Below, piece after piece: positions 8,587-19,011 of a DNA stretch of 61,577 nt (the first letter of the stretch is position 1; each line of letters begins with the position of its first letter). Source of the DNA: Verrucomicrobiota bacterium. GTDB lineage: Bacteria; Verrucomicrobiota; Verrucomicrobiia; Chthoniobacterales; JACTMZ01. Position numbers and translations under genes: made by a program. The notes below the pieces were generated by a model. It saw only the letters and a program-made list of their open reading frames with translations. It had not been told where the DNA came from and searched no databases. Location of the stretch: assembly GCA_027624625.1 (NCBI GenBank), contig JAQBWH010000010.1, forward strand, positions 1 through 61,577. The letters run 5' to 3'.

Positions 8587-9897
8587 ATGGCCGACCTCTC
8601 CATCAACTTCGCCGGAATAAAGTCCCCCAACCCATTCTGGATAGCCAGCGGTCCACCCTCCAACACCGCTTACCAATCCCATCGCGCCTTCGAAGCCGGT
8701 TGGGGCGGCCTCGTCTGGAAAACGATCGGTGACCCCATCATCAACGTCTCCTCCCGCTACTCCGCCCTCAACCTCGGCGGACAGCGCATGGTCGGCTTTA
8801 ACAACATCGAACTGATCAGCGACCGCTCGCCCGAAACCAATTTCCGCGAAATCAAGGAAGTCAAAGACCGCTGGCCCAACCACGCGGTCATCGCCTCCCT
8901 CATGGTCGACACCCGCGAGCGCTGGCATGAATTCGTCAAACGATCCGCCGACTGCGGCGCCGACGGCATCGAACTCAACTTCGGCTGTCCCCACGGCATG
9001 TGCGAACGCGGCATGGGCTCCGCGGTCGGACAAAACCCCGACGTGGCCGAAACCATCGTCGGCTGGGTCATGGAAGCCGCCGAAATTCCGGTCATCGTCA
9101 AACTCACCCCCAACATCACCAATGTGGTCTACGCCGCCCGCGCGGCCAAACGCGCCGGGGCCGACGCCATCTCGCTGATCAACACGATCAACAGCATCAC
9201 CAACGTCAACCTCGACACCCTCACCCCCGAACCCTTCGTGCGCGGACTCAGCTCGCACGGCGGCTACTGCGGACCGGCGGTCAAGCCCATCGCCCTCAAC
9301 ATGGTGCAAAGCTGCGCTGCCGACTCCGAAGTCGGACTCCCCATCTCCGGCATCGGCGGCATCGGCAGCTGGCGCGACGCCGCCGAGTTCCTCGCCCTCG
9401 GCTCCCTCAGTCTCCAAGTCTGCACCGCCGTCATGCACTACGGCTTCCGAATTGTCGAAGACATGAACGAAGGCCTTTCCGACTACCTGGACGCAAAGGG
9501 CTACCAGAGCGTTGCCGACTTCTCCGGCGCCGCCGTCAAGACCCTCTCCGACTGGCAATATCTCGACCTGCACTACAAGCGCGTCGCCCGCATCGACTAT
9601 GACAAATGCATCGGCTGCAATCTTTGCTACATAGCCTGCGAAGACGGCGCCCACCAATGCATCGACTTGGTCGACAGCGCGCCCTACGGCTTGGGCCCCG
9701 GGCGCGTTCCGGGCAAACCCGTCCCAAAGGTTCGCGAAGAGGACTGCGTCGGCTGCAACCTCTGCTCCATCGTCTGCCCGGTCGATGACTGCATCACCAT
9801 GGTCGAAATGGACACCGGCCGCGACCAGATGAGCTGGAGCGACTACCAGACCCGCCTGACCAAAGGCGAAATGCAACCCATCCCCGCCCACCCCTGA
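8587..9897 (+). CDS. preA: Dihydropyrimidine dehydrogenase, FMN/Fe-S subunit
   Basis: Catalytic subunit that reduces uracil or thymine using electrons from PreT. The 436-residue protein has a TIM-barrel FMN domain of the class 1/2 dihydroorotate dehydrogenase type. The family active-site loop is ELNFGCPHGMCERGMG, with the proton-donor Cys at 134. Two [4Fe-4S] ferredoxin motifs close the chain: C341, C344, C347, C351 and C387, C390, C393, C397. This matches the C-terminal half of mammalian DPYD. It sits between preT and the semialdehyde dehydrogenase gene (5 bp gap), inside the pyrimidine degradation operon. Confidence 0.95.
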   Translation: MADLSINFAGIKSPNPFWIASGPPSNTAYQSHRAFEAGWGGLVWKTIGDPIINVSSRYSALNLGGQRMVGFNNIELISDRSPETNFREIKEVKDRWPNHAVIASLMVDTRERWHEFVKRSADCGADGIELNFGCPHGMCERGMGSAVGQNPDVAETIVGWVMEAAEIPVIVKLTPNITNVVYAARAAKRAGADAISLINTINSITNVNLDTLTPEPFVRGLSSHGGYCGPAVKPIALNMVQSCAADSEVGLPISGIGGIGSWRDAAEFLALGSLSLQVCTAVMHYGFRIVEDMNEGLSDYLDAKGYQSVADFSGAAVKTLSDWQYLDLHYKRVARIDYDKCIGCNLCYIACEDGAHQCIDLVDSAPYGLGPGRVPGKPVPKVREEDCVGCNLCSIVCPVDDCITMVEMDTGRDQMSWSDYQTRLTKGEMQPIPAHP

Positions 9898-9902
9898 CCT
9901 TT

Positions 9903-11396
9903 ATGAGCAAAATCCGGCCCGTTCCGCTCTTCATTGGCGGCGATTGGACGAACGTCTCCGGCGTCGCCACCACTCCCGTCCATAATCCCTCGGTCGGCGA
10001 GATCATTGCCGAGACCCCGCTTTGCGGTGCCGATGTCGTCGACCAGGCCGTGCGGGCCGCCGCCGATGCCTTCCCCGCTTGGATGGAAACTCCGCCGGTC
10101 GAACGCGCTCGCGTCCTCATGAAACTCAAGGTCCTTCTTGAGGAACATTTTGAGGATTTGGCCCAAAGCGTCACTCGCGAACACGGCAAAACCCTTGCCG
10201 AGGCACGTGGTGACGTCCGCCGCGGACTGGAAAATATCGAGTTCGCCTGCGGCGCTCCGACTCTTCTCATGGGCGAGTCGCTCGAAAACGTGGCCCGCGG
10301 CATCGACTGCGATTCCATCCGCCAACCCCTCGGCGTTGTCGCGGGCATCACCCCTTTCAACTTTCCCGCCATGGTTCCGCTTTGGATGTGGCCCATGGCC
10401 ATCGCCTGCGGCAACACCTTCCTTCTCAAACCAAGCGAGAAAGTCCCGCTCACCTCGGTCCGCATTGCGCAGCTGGCGCAAAAAGCCGGTCTCCCCGACG
10501 GAGTGCTCAACCTCGTCCACGGTGGACGGGAAGCCGTTGACGCCATCCTACGCCACCCCACGATCAAAGCCGTCTCGTTCGTCGGTTCCACCCCCATCGC
10601 CAAATACATTTTTGAAACTGGCACCGCGCACGGCAAGCGAGTCCAAGCCGCGGGAGGGGCCAAAAATTTCGTCCTCATCATGCCCGATGCAGATGTCGCC
10701 AATTCCGCCACCGGCCTCGTCGAGTCCGCCTTCGGCTGCGCCGGTGAACGCTGCATGGCCAGTTCCACCGCCATCGCCATCGGAAAAGCCGCCCAGACCA
10801 TCATTCCCGCGCTCGTCGATGTCGTTTCGAAAATCCGCGTCGGACCCACCGACCGCGACCCGCAGGCCCAGATGGGTGCGGTCATCTCCCGCGAGCACGC
10901 CGACCGCGTCTGCAACCTGATCACCCAGGCGGCCGATCAAGGGGCCAAACCGCTGACCGATGGGCGCCACACCAAAGTCGCCTCAGCTCCCCACGGATTC
11001 TACGTCGGCCCCACCGTACTCGACCATGTGCTTCCCGACATGATCACCATGAAAGAAGAAGTCTTCGGTCCCGTGCTCAACGTCGTCCGCATGGAGGACC
11101 TTGACGCCGCCATCGAACTGGCAAACCGTTCGATTTACGGTAACGGCGCCGCCATCTTCACCCGCAGCGGCAAGGCGGCCCGCGAGTTCCGCCACCGCAT
11201 CCAAGCTGGCATGGTCGGCGTCAACATCGGTGTCCCTGCCCCCATGGCTTTCTTCCCCTTCAGCGGATGGAACCAATCCTTCTTCGGTGACCTCCACATC
11301 CAAGGCCGCGAAAGCATCGCCTTCTACACCCAGCATAAAGTCACCACGACCCGCTGGTTCAGCTACGGCGAAGGTTCCATCTGGAGCGACAAGTGA
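9903..11396 (+). CDS. mmsA: CoA-acylating malonate/methylmalonate-semialdehyde dehydrogenase
   Basis: Oxidatively decarboxylates malonate semialdehyde to acetyl-CoA, or methylmalonate semialdehyde to propionyl-CoA, with NAD and CoA. The 497-residue protein is an aldehyde dehydrogenase with TPFNFPAMVPLWM, the NAD loop FVGSTPIAKYI, and the catalytic Cys284 in GERCMA. The general-base Glu of ordinary aldehyde dehydrogenases is absent (the segment reads QAAGGAKN), as is typical of the CoA-dependent subfamily. The location between preA and dihydropyrimidinase points to malonate semialdehyde from beta-alanine as the physiological substrate. A myo-inositol role (IolA) is unlikely because no inositol genes are nearby. 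Confidence 0.93.
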   Translation: MSKIRPVPLFIGGDWTNVSGVATTPVHNPSVGEIIAETPLCGADVVDQAVRAAADAFPAWMETPPVERARVLMKLKVLLEEHFEDLAQSVTREHGKTLAEARGDVRRGLENIEFACGAPTLLMGESLENVARGIDCDSIRQPLGVVAGITPFNFPAMVPLWMWPMAIACGNTFLLKPSEKVPLTSVRIAQLAQKAGLPDGVLNLVHGGREAVDAILRHPTIKAVSFVGSTPIAKYIFETGTAHGKRVQAAGGAKNFVLIMPDADVANSATGLVESAFGCAGERCMASSTAIAIGKAAQTIIPALVDVVSKIRVGPTDRDPQAQMGAVISREHADRVCNLITQAADQGAKPLTDGRHTKVASAPHGFYVGPTVLDHVLPDMITMKEEVFGPVLNVVRMEDLDAAIELANRSIYGNGAAIFTRSGKAAREFRHRIQAGMVGVNIGVPAPMAFFPFSGWNQSFFGDLHIQGRESIAFYTQHKVTTTRWFSYGEGSIWSDK

Positions 11397-11476
11397 TGCG
11401 TGGCAGGTGACGAGTTCAAAAGGATTCATCAGTCTCTCTCCGCAGGGAAAACCGAGCCCCGACCACTTGCCAAGAT

Positions 11477-12859
11477 ATGTCACTTCTCCTTAAAAACGCC
11501 GACATCATCAACGCCGACACGCGTTACACTGCCGACATCCTCTGCCAAGGCGAAACCATCACGCGGATCGACCAAAACATACCCGCAACCGCCGGCACCG
11601 AAGTCATCGACGCGCAGGGCAAATACGTCTTTCCCGGTTTCATCGACCCGCACACCCACATTTACCTGCCCTTTATGGGGACAGTTTCGAAGGACAACTA
11701 CGAGTCCGGCACAAAAGCCGCGCTGGTCGGCGGCACCACGACCATCTTCGAAATGGTTTGCCCCTCGCGCGACATGCCACCAGCCGAGGGCTTCGCGACA
11801 TGGCAGGCGCAAGCCGAGGGCAAAGCCTGCTGCGACTACACCTTTCACATGGGGGTGACCCGCTTCGATGCAGATTCGGCCAAACAACTGCGCGAGATTG
11901 TCAAACAAGGCGTGGGCAGCTTCAAAGTATTCCTCGCTTACCAAGGCGCCTTCGGGGTCGATGACACCGAACTTTGGGAAACGCTGAAACTGGCCAAAGA
12001 ACTCGGCATCATTGTCACCGCGCACTGCGAAAATGAAACGCTCGTCGCGCAACTGCAAAAAGAACTTCTGGCTGCCGGACGCCGCGGCCCCGAGGCACAC
12101 CACGACAGCCGTCCGCCCTACGTCGAAGCCGAAGGTGTCCACCATTTGATGTCCTTCGCCGCCCTGACCGGGGCACACACTTATATCGTCCATCTCAGCT
12201 GCCTCGAAGCCCTGCGCGAAGCGATCAACGCGCGCCAGCGCGGGGTCAATGTATGGGTCGAAACTCTCATCCAATACCTGGTCCTCGACAAAACTTACGC
12301 GGAGAGACCGAACTTTGAGGGCGCCAAGTTCGTCATGTCCCCGCCGCTGCGCGCCGTATCCAACCAGCAAGTCCTTTGGGACGGTTTGGCCAGCGGCTTG
12401 ATCAACACGGTTGGCACCGACCACGCCCCTTTCGATTTCAAGGACCAGAAACCGATGGGCAAGGCGGACTTCACCAAGATCCCCAATGGCATCCCATCCA
12501 TTGAGGACCGCATCAATCTCCTCTACACCCACGGGGTGAAAAAAGGCCGCCTCACCCTGCAGCAGTTGGTCGCGGTGGCCAGTACGAACGCCGCGAAAAT
12601 ATTCGATCTTTACCCGCGCAAAGGCGTCATCCAACCCGGCGCCGACGCCGACCTTGTCATTTATGACCCGGATTACCGGGGCAAACTTTCGGTCAAGACC
12701 CAGACCCAAAACGTCGACTACAATGCCTTCGAAGGCTGGGAAATCGAAGGCCGTCCGTCCATCGTCACGGTTCGCGGTGAAATCGCGGTCCGCGACGGCA
12801 AGTTCGTCGGCACGGTCGGGCGCGGGCGCTTCCTCCAGCGCAAGCCCTCCCACTTTTGA
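11477..12859 (+). CDS. hydA: Dihydropyrimidinase
   Basis: Opens the ring of dihydrouracil or dihydrothymine to the N-carbamoyl-beta-amino acid. The 460-residue amidohydrolase has the binuclear zinc set: H59 and H61 in DPHTH, carboxylated Lys K150 in SFKVFLAY, H183 in AHCEN, a His in IVHLSC, and the Asp of GTDHAPF. Y155 and the SPPLR segment fit the dihydropyrimidinase substrate pocket better than allantoinase. The N-terminal beta sandwich reads LLLKNADIINAD. It is the second step of the pathway encoded around it, with preTA upstream and the transporter 51 bp downstream. Secondary activity on allantoin or hydantoins is possible in this family. Confidence 0.92.
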   Translation: MSLLLKNADIINADTRYTADILCQGETITRIDQNIPATAGTEVIDAQGKYVFPGFIDPHTHIYLPFMGTVSKDNYESGTKAALVGGTTTIFEMVCPSRDMPPAEGFATWQAQAEGKACCDYTFHMGVTRFDADSAKQLREIVKQGVGSFKVFLAYQGAFGVDDTELWETLKLAKELGIIVTAHCENETLVAQLQKELLAAGRRGPEAHHDSRPPYVEAEGVHHLMSFAALTGAHTYIVHLSCLEALREAINARQRGVNVWVETLIQYLVLDKTYAERPNFEGAKFVMSPPLRAVSNQQVLWDGLASGLINTVGTDHAPFDFKDQKPMGKADFTKIPNGIPSIEDRINLLYTHGVKKGRLTLQQLVAVASTNAAKIFDLYPRKGVIQPGADADLVIYDPDYRGKLSVKTQTQNVDYNAFEGWEIEGRPSIVTVRGEIAVRDGKFVGTVGRGRFLQRKPSHF

Positions 12860-12910
12860 GCCCGCTCGCTTGCCCCCCCCTTTGCGCGGCGGCCAACCGG
12901 GCGTCGCGGG

Positions 12911-14412
<1,502 letters not shown>

Positions 14413-14416
<4 letters not shown>

Positions 14417-15774
14417 AAACACCCGCACTCCCCCCGACCGACCACCAACCACGTGCTTACACCGGCCCGTCTGCCGACGAAGTTCTCGCCCTGCGCAAGC
14501 AGTTTATGAACCCCGGCATTTTCCTCTATTATAAGAAACCGCTCATGGTCGTGGAGGGCCACCGTCAATACGTCTGGGACGAAAAAGGCAAACGCTACCT
14601 CGACGGACTCGGAGGCATCGTCACCGTCAGCGTCGGCCATTGTCACCCCCACGTCATCGCGGCCGGCAACGAGCAGAACGAAACCTACCAGCACTCCACC
14701 ACGATTTATCTCCATCCCAACGTGGCGCAATACGCGGAGAAACTCGCGTCGAAAATGCCCGGCAATTTGAAGATGTGCTACTTCGTCAATTCCGGTTCCG
14801 AGGCTAATGACCTCGCCCTCATGATGGCCCGAGCCCACACCGGAAACTATGACATCATCGCCCTGCGCAACGCCTACCACGGCGGCAACCAGTCGACCAT
14901 GGGCATCACAGCGCACAGCACCTGGAAATACAACGTGCCCCACGGCTTCGGTTTCCACCACGCCCTCGCGCCTTATCCTTACCGTGGAACTTTCGGCTAC
15001 GACGATCCCCAAGCCGGGGCGAAATACGCCAACGACGTGAAAGAACTGATCGAATATGCCACCCCGGGCAAAATCGCCGGCTTCATCGCCGAATCCATCC
15101 AGGGCGTGGGCGGATTTGTCGAATTCCCGCCGGGCTACCTCGAACACGTCTACCGCTATGTGCGCGCCGCCGGCGGAGTGTGCATCGCCGACGAAGTGCA
15201 GACCGGCTTCGGCCGTACCGGCACGCACTTTTGGGGATTCGAAACGCAGGGTGTTATCCCGGACATCGTCACCATGGCCAAGGGCATCGGCAATGGCTGC
15301 CCCCTCGCTGCCGTGGTGACCACCCCGGAGGTAGCGCAATCCCTGGTCGGCAAAGTCCATTTCAACACCTTCGGCGGCAATCCCGTGGTCAGTGCCATGG
15401 GCAAGGCCGTGCTCGAGGTCATCGAAAAAGAAAACCTCCAGGAAAACTCCCGCAAAATGGGCGATTACATCTTGGCCGGCTTGAACATCCTGAAGAAAAA
15501 ACACCCGATCATCGGCGACGTCCGCGGCAAAGGTCTCATGCTCGGTATCGAAATGGTCAAGGACCGCAAAACCAAAGAACCGGCCACGGCTGAATGCGCC
15601 CAAGTCCTCGAGACGGCACGCGACCTCGGCCTCCTCCTCGGCAAAGGCGGGTTGCGCGGACAAGTCATCCGCTTCGCCCCGCCGATGTGCATCAAGCAAG
15701 ACGACGCCGATTTCCTCCTCGCAGTCCTCGACCAAAGCTTCAGCCGGTTGTCATTGGCGGCCGCTTCCAGCTGA
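14413..15774 (+). CDS. Class III PLP omega-aminotransferase (AGXT2-like, beta-alanine/3-aminoisobutyrate)
   Basis: Transfers the amino group of beta-alanine or 3-aminoisobutyrate to a keto acid, giving malonate or methylmalonate semialdehyde for MmsA. The 453-residue fold type I protein has [10 protein letters not shown] for phosphate binding, [12 protein letters not shown] for the PLP-ring Asp, and the Schiff-base Lys in TMAKGIGNG. The N-terminal [18 protein letters not shown] block is AGXT2-like. AGXT2 enzymes accept pyruvate or glyoxylate, so this enzyme could also draw on the glyoxylate made by the neighbouring ureide operon. It starts inside the stop of the transporter gene and is the last recognised gene of the pyrimidine operon. 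Ornithine or GABA aminotransferase activity is less likely given the context. Confidence 0.9.
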
Positions 15775-15874
15775 GCATGACCCCGTCTCCGACCCGCTGG
15801 CAACCGGGGCCATTAAAAATCCAAGAAGCACAGGGGTTTGCCAAGGCCTTGAGCCCGGCTTAAGCTTGGAAAGG

Positions 15875-16015
15875 ATGAAACTTGCCCTGATCTTTCTCGG
15901 CCTCTTGGTTCTGGCCAGCACTTCCGTCCGAGCCCAGTGCAAAGACTGCGGGTGCAAAGCCAAGTGCTCCACCACCTACCAGTGCAAGCATGGCGCAAAG
16001 CCGGAAGCGCCGTGA
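15875..16015 (+). CDS. 46-residue secreted Cys-rich peptide
   Basis: A short ORF with a clean signal peptide: MKLALIFLGLLVLASTSVRA, with predicted signal peptidase I cleavage after A20. The residue before the first Cys is Gln, so it lacks a lipobox. The predicted mature part is 26 residues with five cysteines in the pattern C-x2-C-x-C-x3-C-x5-C, rich in Lys. A GGAAAGG stretch precedes the ATG. Its TGA overlaps a GTG start of the next small gene (GTGA), which suggests coupled translation. I do not recognise a family. The spacing is compatible with metal binding or disulfide-linked folding, but neither is shown. Confidence 0.65.
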   Translation: MKLALIFLGLLVLASTSVRAQCKDCGCKAKCSTTYQCKHGAKPEAP

Positions 16016-16233
16016 ACTCCCTCGACCCGCAGGCCAAGCGCTTCCGGGTTGCTGACCGCTCCCTCCAGCAGGCCAAAAATGCCCTGCAAGGTGCTCAAAT
16101 CGCTCTCGCCGATCTCCCGCGGTCCAGCCACTCCCCGCTCACCGGCGCCCTCGAATCCATCGATCACGCTCTTCGGCATATCGCCACGGCCGGCGGACAA
16201 CTCGACGAGGCCCGCCTGGAGGACAGCGAGTAG
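16012..16233 (+). CDS. Small helical protein coupled to the Cys-rich peptide
   Basis: A 73-residue protein starting at a GTG that overlaps the stop of the preceding peptide gene by four bases. It has no signal or membrane segment. The sequence is Ala-, Leu- and Gln-rich with heptad-like spacing (SLQQAKNALQGAQIALADL, ALESIDHALRHIATAGG) and a charged C-terminus, so it is probably helical. No family is recognised. It lies 66 bp upstream of the signal peptidase I gene on the same strand. Confidence 0.55.
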   Translation: MNSLDPQAKRFRVADRSLQQAKNALQGAQIALADLPRSSHSPLTGALESIDHALRHIATAGGQLDEARLEDSE

Positions 16234-16299
16234 TTGGCCTGAACGAGAGCACCATTGCCTTTTCCCGCCGTGCGGCGAAACTGACCGGCTATTTTCCCT

Positions 16300-17421
16300 A
16301 TGTTTTTCCTGACCCCCGGTTACCGCAAAGAAGCCAAGCTCGTCCTCCGCGCGGCCCGCAAGCTGCTCCGCTACCGGCGAGACATTCTGCCGGACAAACA
16401 AATCATCGGCCTTCGCGAGGGGAGTACCAGGCTCGAGGTTGCTCTGCGGACAAATCACCGCGAAGATATCACTCTGGCCACGGAAAAGCTCCATGGCCTG
16501 TTCGACCAGGCAGCCCCCCGGCCGCGCCTCGCCAGTCTGCGGGAGAACACGGAGGTCATCCTTGTCGCTCTGGTTATCGCCCTCGGCGTCCGGTCTTACT
16601 TCCTGCAGCCATTCAAAATTCCCACCGGATCCATGCAGCCGACCCTTTACGGGGTCACCGGCACGCGCACGGTCGAACCCCCGCCGGCGTGGCCCCTGCG
16701 CGTCGCCGAATTCATTCTGCGCGGGCGCACTTACATCGATGTCAGCGCGGAAAATGACGATTCGGTCATCGGCCTGCGCGAGGTCACCCGCTTCCACTTT
16801 TTCACCTCGACCGAGATCATCACCCGTACCCGGACCTACACTGTCTCCGCCCCGCTTAATGTTGTCCGCACCGATTTCCAAATCCATCCCGGCCGGACAC
16901 TCCGCAGCGGTCAGCCCATCGTGCGCGGCTACGCCGAAAGCGGAGACCAATTGTTTGTCGACAAGGTATCCTACAACTTTGTCCGGCCGAAACCTGGGGA
17001 CGTCTTTGTCTTCCGCACCACCGGCATCCGCCGGATCGAATCGGGCATCCCGCCGGGCATGGGGTCGCAATACTACATCAAACGACTGGCCGCCGTCGGC
17101 GGGCAAACCCTGCAAATCCGGCCGCCCGACCTTTACGTCGACGGGAAAGTTTCCTCACTCCCTGTTTTCCGCCGCGTCATGTCCTCTCAGGACGGTTACG
17201 AGGGGTATTCGAACACAAGTGCCGGCGGTGGCCCTTTTCCCATCCTCGGTTCTCCGCAAGCCGAATACACCGTGCCGCGCGGGTCCTACTTTGCCTTGGG
17301 CGACAACAGCTACCACAGCAGCGACAGCCGCTACTTCGGACCGGTCCCCGAAAAGAATGTGGTCGGGCGCGGACTGGTCGTCTACTGGCCGTTCGTCGGT
17401 CGCTGGGGACTGATCAACTGA
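16300..17421 (+). CDS. lepB: Signal peptidase I
   Basis: Membrane-bound serine protease that removes signal peptides from exported proteins. At 373 residues it is longer than the E. coli enzyme. An N-terminal cytoplasmic extension of about 80 residues is rich in Arg and Lys. One transmembrane helix (about 85-103) follows, then the nucleophile S111 in IPTGSMQPTL. The general-base K261 lies in YYIKRLAAVGG and the conserved box is ALGDNSYHSSDSRYFG. S111 and K261 are about 150 residues apart, versus about 55 in E. coli, so there is a large insertion between the catalytic boxes. The last 8 bases overlap the convergent HAD gene. Confidence 0.93.
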   Translation: MFFLTPGYRKEAKLVLRAARKLLRYRRDILPDKQIIGLREGSTRLEVALRTNHREDITLATEKLHGLFDQAAPRPRLASLRENTEVILVALVIALGVRSYFLQPFKIPTGSMQPTLYGVTGTRTVEPPPAWPLRVAEFILRGRTYIDVSAENDDSVIGLREVTRFHFFTSTEIITRTRTYTVSAPLNVVRTDFQIHPGRTLRSGQPIVRGYAESGDQLFVDKVSYNFVRPKPGDVFVFRTTGIRRIESGIPPGMGSQYYIKRLAAVGGQTLQIRPPDLYVDGKVSSLPVFRRVMSSQDGYEGYSNTSAGGGPFPILGSPQAEYTVPRGSYFALGDNSYHSSDSRYFGPVPEKNVVGRGLVVYWPFVGRWGLIN

Positions 17422-18187
17422 CCGCGGAAAAATGGCGGATGGCATCCGCTACTCCTTCACCCCACGGGTGCGGGGAAACATAGCCCGCGTTGCGCCGGAC
17501 CAACTCCTGCACCTCGGGCACCGCATTCGAGGGGCACGCGACCATTGCGGCAGATGAACCGTCGAGCATCGGAATATCATTGTGGTGGTCGCCGATGGCC
17601 AAAACGTCTTCCCGCGATATACCCAGTAATCGCGACAATTCAGCCAGCGAGGACCCTTTGTGGATCCCAAGGTGCGCGAACCGCATCCAGACATGGTTGC
17701 GATTGAAGGAGAACTCGGGGACATCAGCCGCTAGTTCCCTCACCACATCGGCCATCAGGTCCATCGTCCCGGGATCCTCGGTCATCAAGCCGGCGAGGCG
17801 TCCATTTTCATACAATACCTCGATCCCATCGCGCGTCGCGACCATGGCCTCGATGGCCGTCACCACGTGGGCCGCACGGTCGAACAAATCGAGCGTCTGA
17901 CGTTCGGTTTGCGCATTCCAGTCTCCAAATGCCTCCCAATTCCCTTCTTCAATACGACGGTAAATGTCTTTTTCGCTGGTCAGGACAAATTCGGGGTCAT
18001 GCGGCAATTTTACCTGCTCAAGCCCCTCGAGCGCGAACCACAGCTGCCTTCCCGTATTGACCGCCCAGACCGCACCTTGCAGCCGCAAATCATTGAGCGC
18101 CCCGGCCAAAGACCTTGCCGTACGTGCGTCCGGGTGATGGCCGACTAATGTCCCGTCAAAATCGGTGCTCAACAAACGAATACTCAT
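17414..18187 (-). CDS. HAD-superfamily hydrolase, subclass IIB (Cof-like)
   Basis: A 257-residue cytosolic phosphatase-like protein. Motif I is DFDGTL (residues 9-14), with the nucleophile and general-acid aspartates. Motif II is the Thr of AVNTGR. The motif III Lys is in HKGSSLAELSRLLG, and motif IV is the metal-binding GDHHNDIPML. The cap between motifs II and III is the alpha/beta type II cap seen in Cof, sucrose-phosphatase and mannosyl-phosphoglycerate phosphatase proteins. The substrate cannot be assigned. It is divergent from the coiled-coil gene at 18231 (43 bp apart) and convergent with lepB. Confidence 0.88.
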   Translation of the reverse strand: MSIRLLSTDFDGTLVGHHPDARTARSLAGALNDLRLQGAVWAVNTGRQLWFALEGLEQVKLPHDPEFVLTSEKDIYRRIEEGNWEAFGDWNAQTERQTLDLFDRAAHVVTAIEAMVATRDGIEVLYENGRLAGLMTEDPGTMDLMADVVRELAADVPEFSFNRNHVWMRFAHLGIHKGSSLAELSRLLGISREDVLAIGDHHNDIPMLDGSSAAMVACPSNAVPEVQELVRRNAGYVSPHPWGEGVADAIRHFSAVS

Positions 18188-18230
18188 CGTTTAAACATAA
18201 TCCGGTTTTTATTCCACATCCAGCCGACTG

Positions 18231-18509
18231 ATGAAATCCGCTTACGAACTCGCTATGGAACGGCTCGCTGCCAAGGAACCGGTCGTGCAACTCACGGCCG
18301 ACCAAAAGGAACGTATCGCCGCGGTCGAAGTGAAATGCAAAGCGGACATCGCGGCCAAAGAGCTGCTTCTCCAATCCGAATTGGCTAAGTCGCTGGCGGC
18401 CGGAGCGACGGACGAAGCGGCCAAGATCCAACGCCAGTTGACCGACGAGATCCGGCGCCTCGAGGAAAAACGCGAGCGCGAAAAGGATGCCGTGCGGCGC
18501 GAAGTTTGA
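18231..18509 (+). CDS. Small coiled-coil protein of unknown function
   Basis: A 92-residue, highly charged, almost wholly helical protein with Ala, Glu, Lys and Arg heptads (QKERIAAVEVKCKADIAAKELL, then EIRRLEEKREREK). No signal peptide or membrane segment is present. Strong third-position GC and the 4-bp gap to the downstream deaminase start support a real gene and an operon. No function can be assigned. Confidence 0.75.
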   Translation: MKSAYELAMERLAAKEPVVQLTADQKERIAAVEVKCKADIAAKELLLQSELAKSLAAGATDEAAKIQRQLTDEIRRLEEKREREKDAVRREV

Positions 18510-18513
18510 CCCG

Positions 18514-19011
18514 ATGGACCCGCTTTTGCCCACCGCCGAGGACGAGCGCTTCATGCGCGAGGCGATCAGACTTGGCGAAAAGGCCGCGCTGGTCGACGGC
18601 ACCGGTGGCCCGTTCGGCTGCGTCATCGTCAAGGACGGCAAAATCATCGCCGAAGGCTCAAATCAAGTGGTCAGCGAGAAGGATCCTACTTGGCACGGCG
18701 AAATGGAGGCCATCCGGGCAGCGGCAAAGAAGCTCGGAGCTTTTGATTTGTCCGGTTGCACGCTCTACACGACCGGCGAACCGTGCCCGATGTGCGCGGG
18801 GGCCATCTTCTGGGCCCGCATCGACCGCGTGGTCTACGCCTCGACCATCGCCGACGCCCTCCGCTACGGACAGTTCGACGACCAACCCATTTACGAAGAC
18901 CTAGCCAAGCCGATTGCCGAGCGAAAAACACCCGCGGGGCAATGCTTGCGCGAAGAGATGCTCGAACTCTGGCGGCGCTACGAGGCCAAGCCGGACCGGA
19001 TTCGTTACTGA
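18514..19011 (+). CDS. guaD: CDA-fold deaminase, guanine deaminase (GuaD)-like
   Basis: Zinc deaminase of 165 residues with H61 and E63 in DPTWHGEME and the second zinc site C91/C94 in GEPCPMCAGAIFWAR. The segments GGPFGCVIVKDGKIIAEGSNQV, DLSGCTLYT and FDDQPIYEDLAKPIAER resemble Bacillus-type guanine deaminase more than tRNA adenosine deaminase TadA. Guanine to xanthine would fit the purine-ureide genes about 14 kb away. The Ala of the usual HAE motif is Gly here (HGE). The start at 18514 follows the coiled-coil gene; an in-frame ATG at 18487 would overlap it. The substrate is inferred. Confidence 0.75.
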   Translation: MDPLLPTAEDERFMREAIRLGEKAALVDGTGGPFGCVIVKDGKIIAEGSNQVVSEKDPTWHGEMEAIRAAAKKLGAFDLSGCTLYTTGEPCPMCAGAIFWARIDRVVYASTIADALRYGQFDDQPIYEDLAKPIAERKTPAGQCLREEMLELWRRYEAKPDRIRY

